NCBI GenBank assembly: GCA_029933365.1
Contig: JAOZOH010000081.1
Coordinates: 1-12,540 of the forward strand
Direction of reading: 5' to 3'
DNA: 12,540 nt
Origin: Desulfuromusa sp.
Lineage (GTDB): Bacteria; Desulfobacterota; Desulfuromonadia; Desulfuromonadales; Geopsychrobacteraceae
Position numbers and translations under genes: made by a program. Positions 12,465-12,540 of this stretch are shown here, one piece after another; the stretch's first letter is position 1, and each line of letters opens with the position of its first letter. Under the pieces are notes generated by a model, which was not told the origin of the DNA, did not search any database, and saw only the letters and a program-made list of their open reading frames with translations.

Positions 12465-12540
12465 GGAATAACTCCTTTAATTATTTTTTTGGTAGTGTAA
12501 CTTCTTTTCTGTAATTTCGATTCTACCCTGATTTTTTAGA
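12465..12540. other. Upstream region of the dsbC-like operon
   Basis: AT-rich, with the AAGGAG ribosome site of the dsbC-like gene at its inner end. The promoter of the operon should lie here or just outside the window; I see no convincing -35/-10 pair. No gene is recognisable in these 76 bases. Confidence 0.4.

Noticed and set aside
1..12540. CRISPR array, prophage or large genomic island
   Set aside because: No regular spaced repeats, integrase, tRNA junction or phage structural genes were seen; apart from the MITE-like element the window looks like core chromosome.

Overview
The window is a chromosomal, bacterial stretch of moderate GC (my impression is mid-40s percent, not counted). It is gene-dense: 13 protein-coding genes, no rRNA, tRNA or CRISPR recognised. 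Gene content (CPA2 antiporter with CBS domains, HDOD and GGDEF signalling proteins, a pentapeptide-repeat K+ channel fusion, a U32 RlhA-like protein, a LOG-family protein, a DsbC-like lipoprotein, a sigma-54 promoter) suggests a Gram-negative, probably a Desulfuromonadales/Desulfuromonadota-like 'deltaproteobacterium'. That assignment is inference from gene types and style, not from a marker gene.

Layout. (1) 1-1831: a strong hairpin terminator, then a minus-strand CPA2-type cation:proton antiporter with two CBS domains. (2) 1832-2123: the divergent intergenic region, holding a 161-bp MITE-like element (15-bp terminal inverted repeats with one mismatch, flanked by 5-bp ATAAT direct repeats). 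(3) 2124-3424, plus strand: a metallo-beta-lactamase-fold hydrolase followed by a small secreted protein made of two copies of a two-cysteine module. (4) 3531-3560: a bidirectional terminator between converging units. (5) 3584-4155, minus strand: two adjacent paralogous 74-residue membrane proteins (signal peptide, one TM segment with a shared QLVPA motif, polar or basic tail), preceded by a near-consensus sigma-54 promoter. (6) 4393-6123, minus strand: a GGEEF diguanylate cyclase overlapping, by ATGA, a D-2-hydroxyacid dehydrogenase that ends at a 15-bp hairpin. (7) 6233-8107, minus strand: a pentapeptide-repeat/K+-channel fusion followed 8 nt later by an HDOD protein, with a consensus-like promoter overlapped by an inverted-repeat operator. 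(8) 8254-8697: a DUF4019-type membrane-anchored protein. (9) 8790-12464, minus strand: a DsbC-like lipoprotein, a U32 protein and a LOG-family protein in one probable operon.

How the genes fit together. The HDOD protein and the diguanylate cyclase are neighbours on the same strand and suggest a local signalling cluster, with the channel fusion and the antiporter both handling monovalent cations. The dsbC-like, U32 and LOG genes are closely spaced (13 and 35 nt) and probably co-transcribed, but no single pathway links them obviously. The parts least explained by known families, and most worth a second look, are the sigma-54-driven pair of paralogous mini-membrane proteins, the duplicated-cysteine-module secreted protein that converges on them, and the MITE-like element.
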